DNA from: Isoetes taiwanensis
Lineage: Eukaryota > Streptophyta > Lycopodiopsida > Isoetales > Isoetaceae
Length of the DNA: 64,000 nucleotides
Reading direction: 5' to 3'
Assembly (NCBI GenBank): GCA_021234155.1
Contig: JAJEKV010000032.1
Location: forward strand, 14,462,283 to 14,526,282
Positions 63,956 through 64,000 of the stretch are shown in pieces. Position numbers and translations under genes: made by a program. Each line of letters starts with the position of its first letter. Within the stretch, counting starts at the first letter, position 1. A model generated the notes under the pieces. The model made no database searches and had not been told where the DNA came from. It saw only the letters and a program-made list of their open reading frames with translations.

Positions 63956-64000
63956 CTGGATCAATGCAAAATGTGACGCTCCTCGCTAAGCGTCTGGCCG

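Larger units (their letters stand above)
60264..64000 (-). mobile_element. DIRS-type tyrosine-recombinase retrotransposon, 3' part
   Basis: A minus-strand element with RT/RNase H (63,955-62,339) upstream of a tyrosine recombinase (61,705-61,028). It is followed by a terminal region in which a 39-bp segment (CATTCCTAGGATGGGTCCTA...) occurs twice, at 60,264-60,302 and 60,971-61,009. Split direct repeats downstream of the recombinase are a feature of PAT/Ngaro/DIRS elements. A perfect 11-bp hairpin (GGTTCTATTGC / GCAATAGAACC) lies at 60,942-60,967. The gag-like 5' part and the partner repeats lie right of the window. Confidence 0.82.

Overview
The window reads as nuclear DNA of a streptophyte (green-plant lineage) with a large, repeat-laden genome. 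Host-type exon fragments include a kinesin-12 motor, plastid-type CDP-diacylglycerol synthase, a SpoU/TrmH-type RNA methyltransferase and the SSU72 phosphatase. They keep GT..AG splice sites. Plant-type Ty3/gypsy pol genes, a hAT element, a DIRS-type tyrosine-recombinase retrotransposon and a Penelope/telomerase-like reverse transcriptase sit side by side. DIRS elements together with an intron-bearing RT element suggest a seed-free plant or charophyte alga rather than a flowering plant; this is inference. I see no complete host gene, rRNA, tRNA or CRISPR.

Layout. 1-6.96 kb: a frameshifted Ty3/gypsy pol (+) with a long decayed downstream region. 6.96-7.92 kb: the N-terminal part of a zinc/HTH-type transposase (-). 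8.12-9.46 kb: a 5'-truncated LINE inserted in an AT-rich microsatellite. 10.2-20.74 kb: the most notable unit, a 10.5-kb element with two ~2.95-kb direct repeats around an apparently intact two-gene core. ORF1 appears spliced, with its first exon inside the repeat; ORF2 is a 654-aa reverse transcriptase. 21.0-22.27 kb: a tandem array of ~250-bp units.

23.16-50.44 kb: a second Ty3/gypsy pol (-), split by two large DNA transposons whose exact target-site duplications can be read. The first is a 10,209-bp hAT (24,725-34,933; 8-bp duplication) carrying a decayed transposase plus three minus-strand cargo genes, including a protein kinase with its catalytic residues in place. The second is a 13,844-bp element (36,004-49,847; 4-bp duplication ACCT, TIR GGGTAAAAGCA). 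It carries an HTH-type transposase fragment fused in frame to captured kinesin-12 exons, an Ulp1-type protease and an NLI/FCP1-like phosphatase gene with many intact splice sites. A 323-bp MITE of the same TIR family lies inside the RT element.

50.4-59.8 kb: shards of unrelated host genes, interrupted by a 3,991-bp TA-flanked element containing a cluster of 68-bp hairpin units. 60.26-64 kb: a DIRS-type element (-) running off the right edge.

The genes form no common pathway. The window is a record of nested transposition, with several elements carrying non-transposition cargo. Differences between the two 2.95-kb repeats cluster at CAG/CTG sites, so some apparent frame breaks may be base-calling errors at CHG-methylated cytosines.
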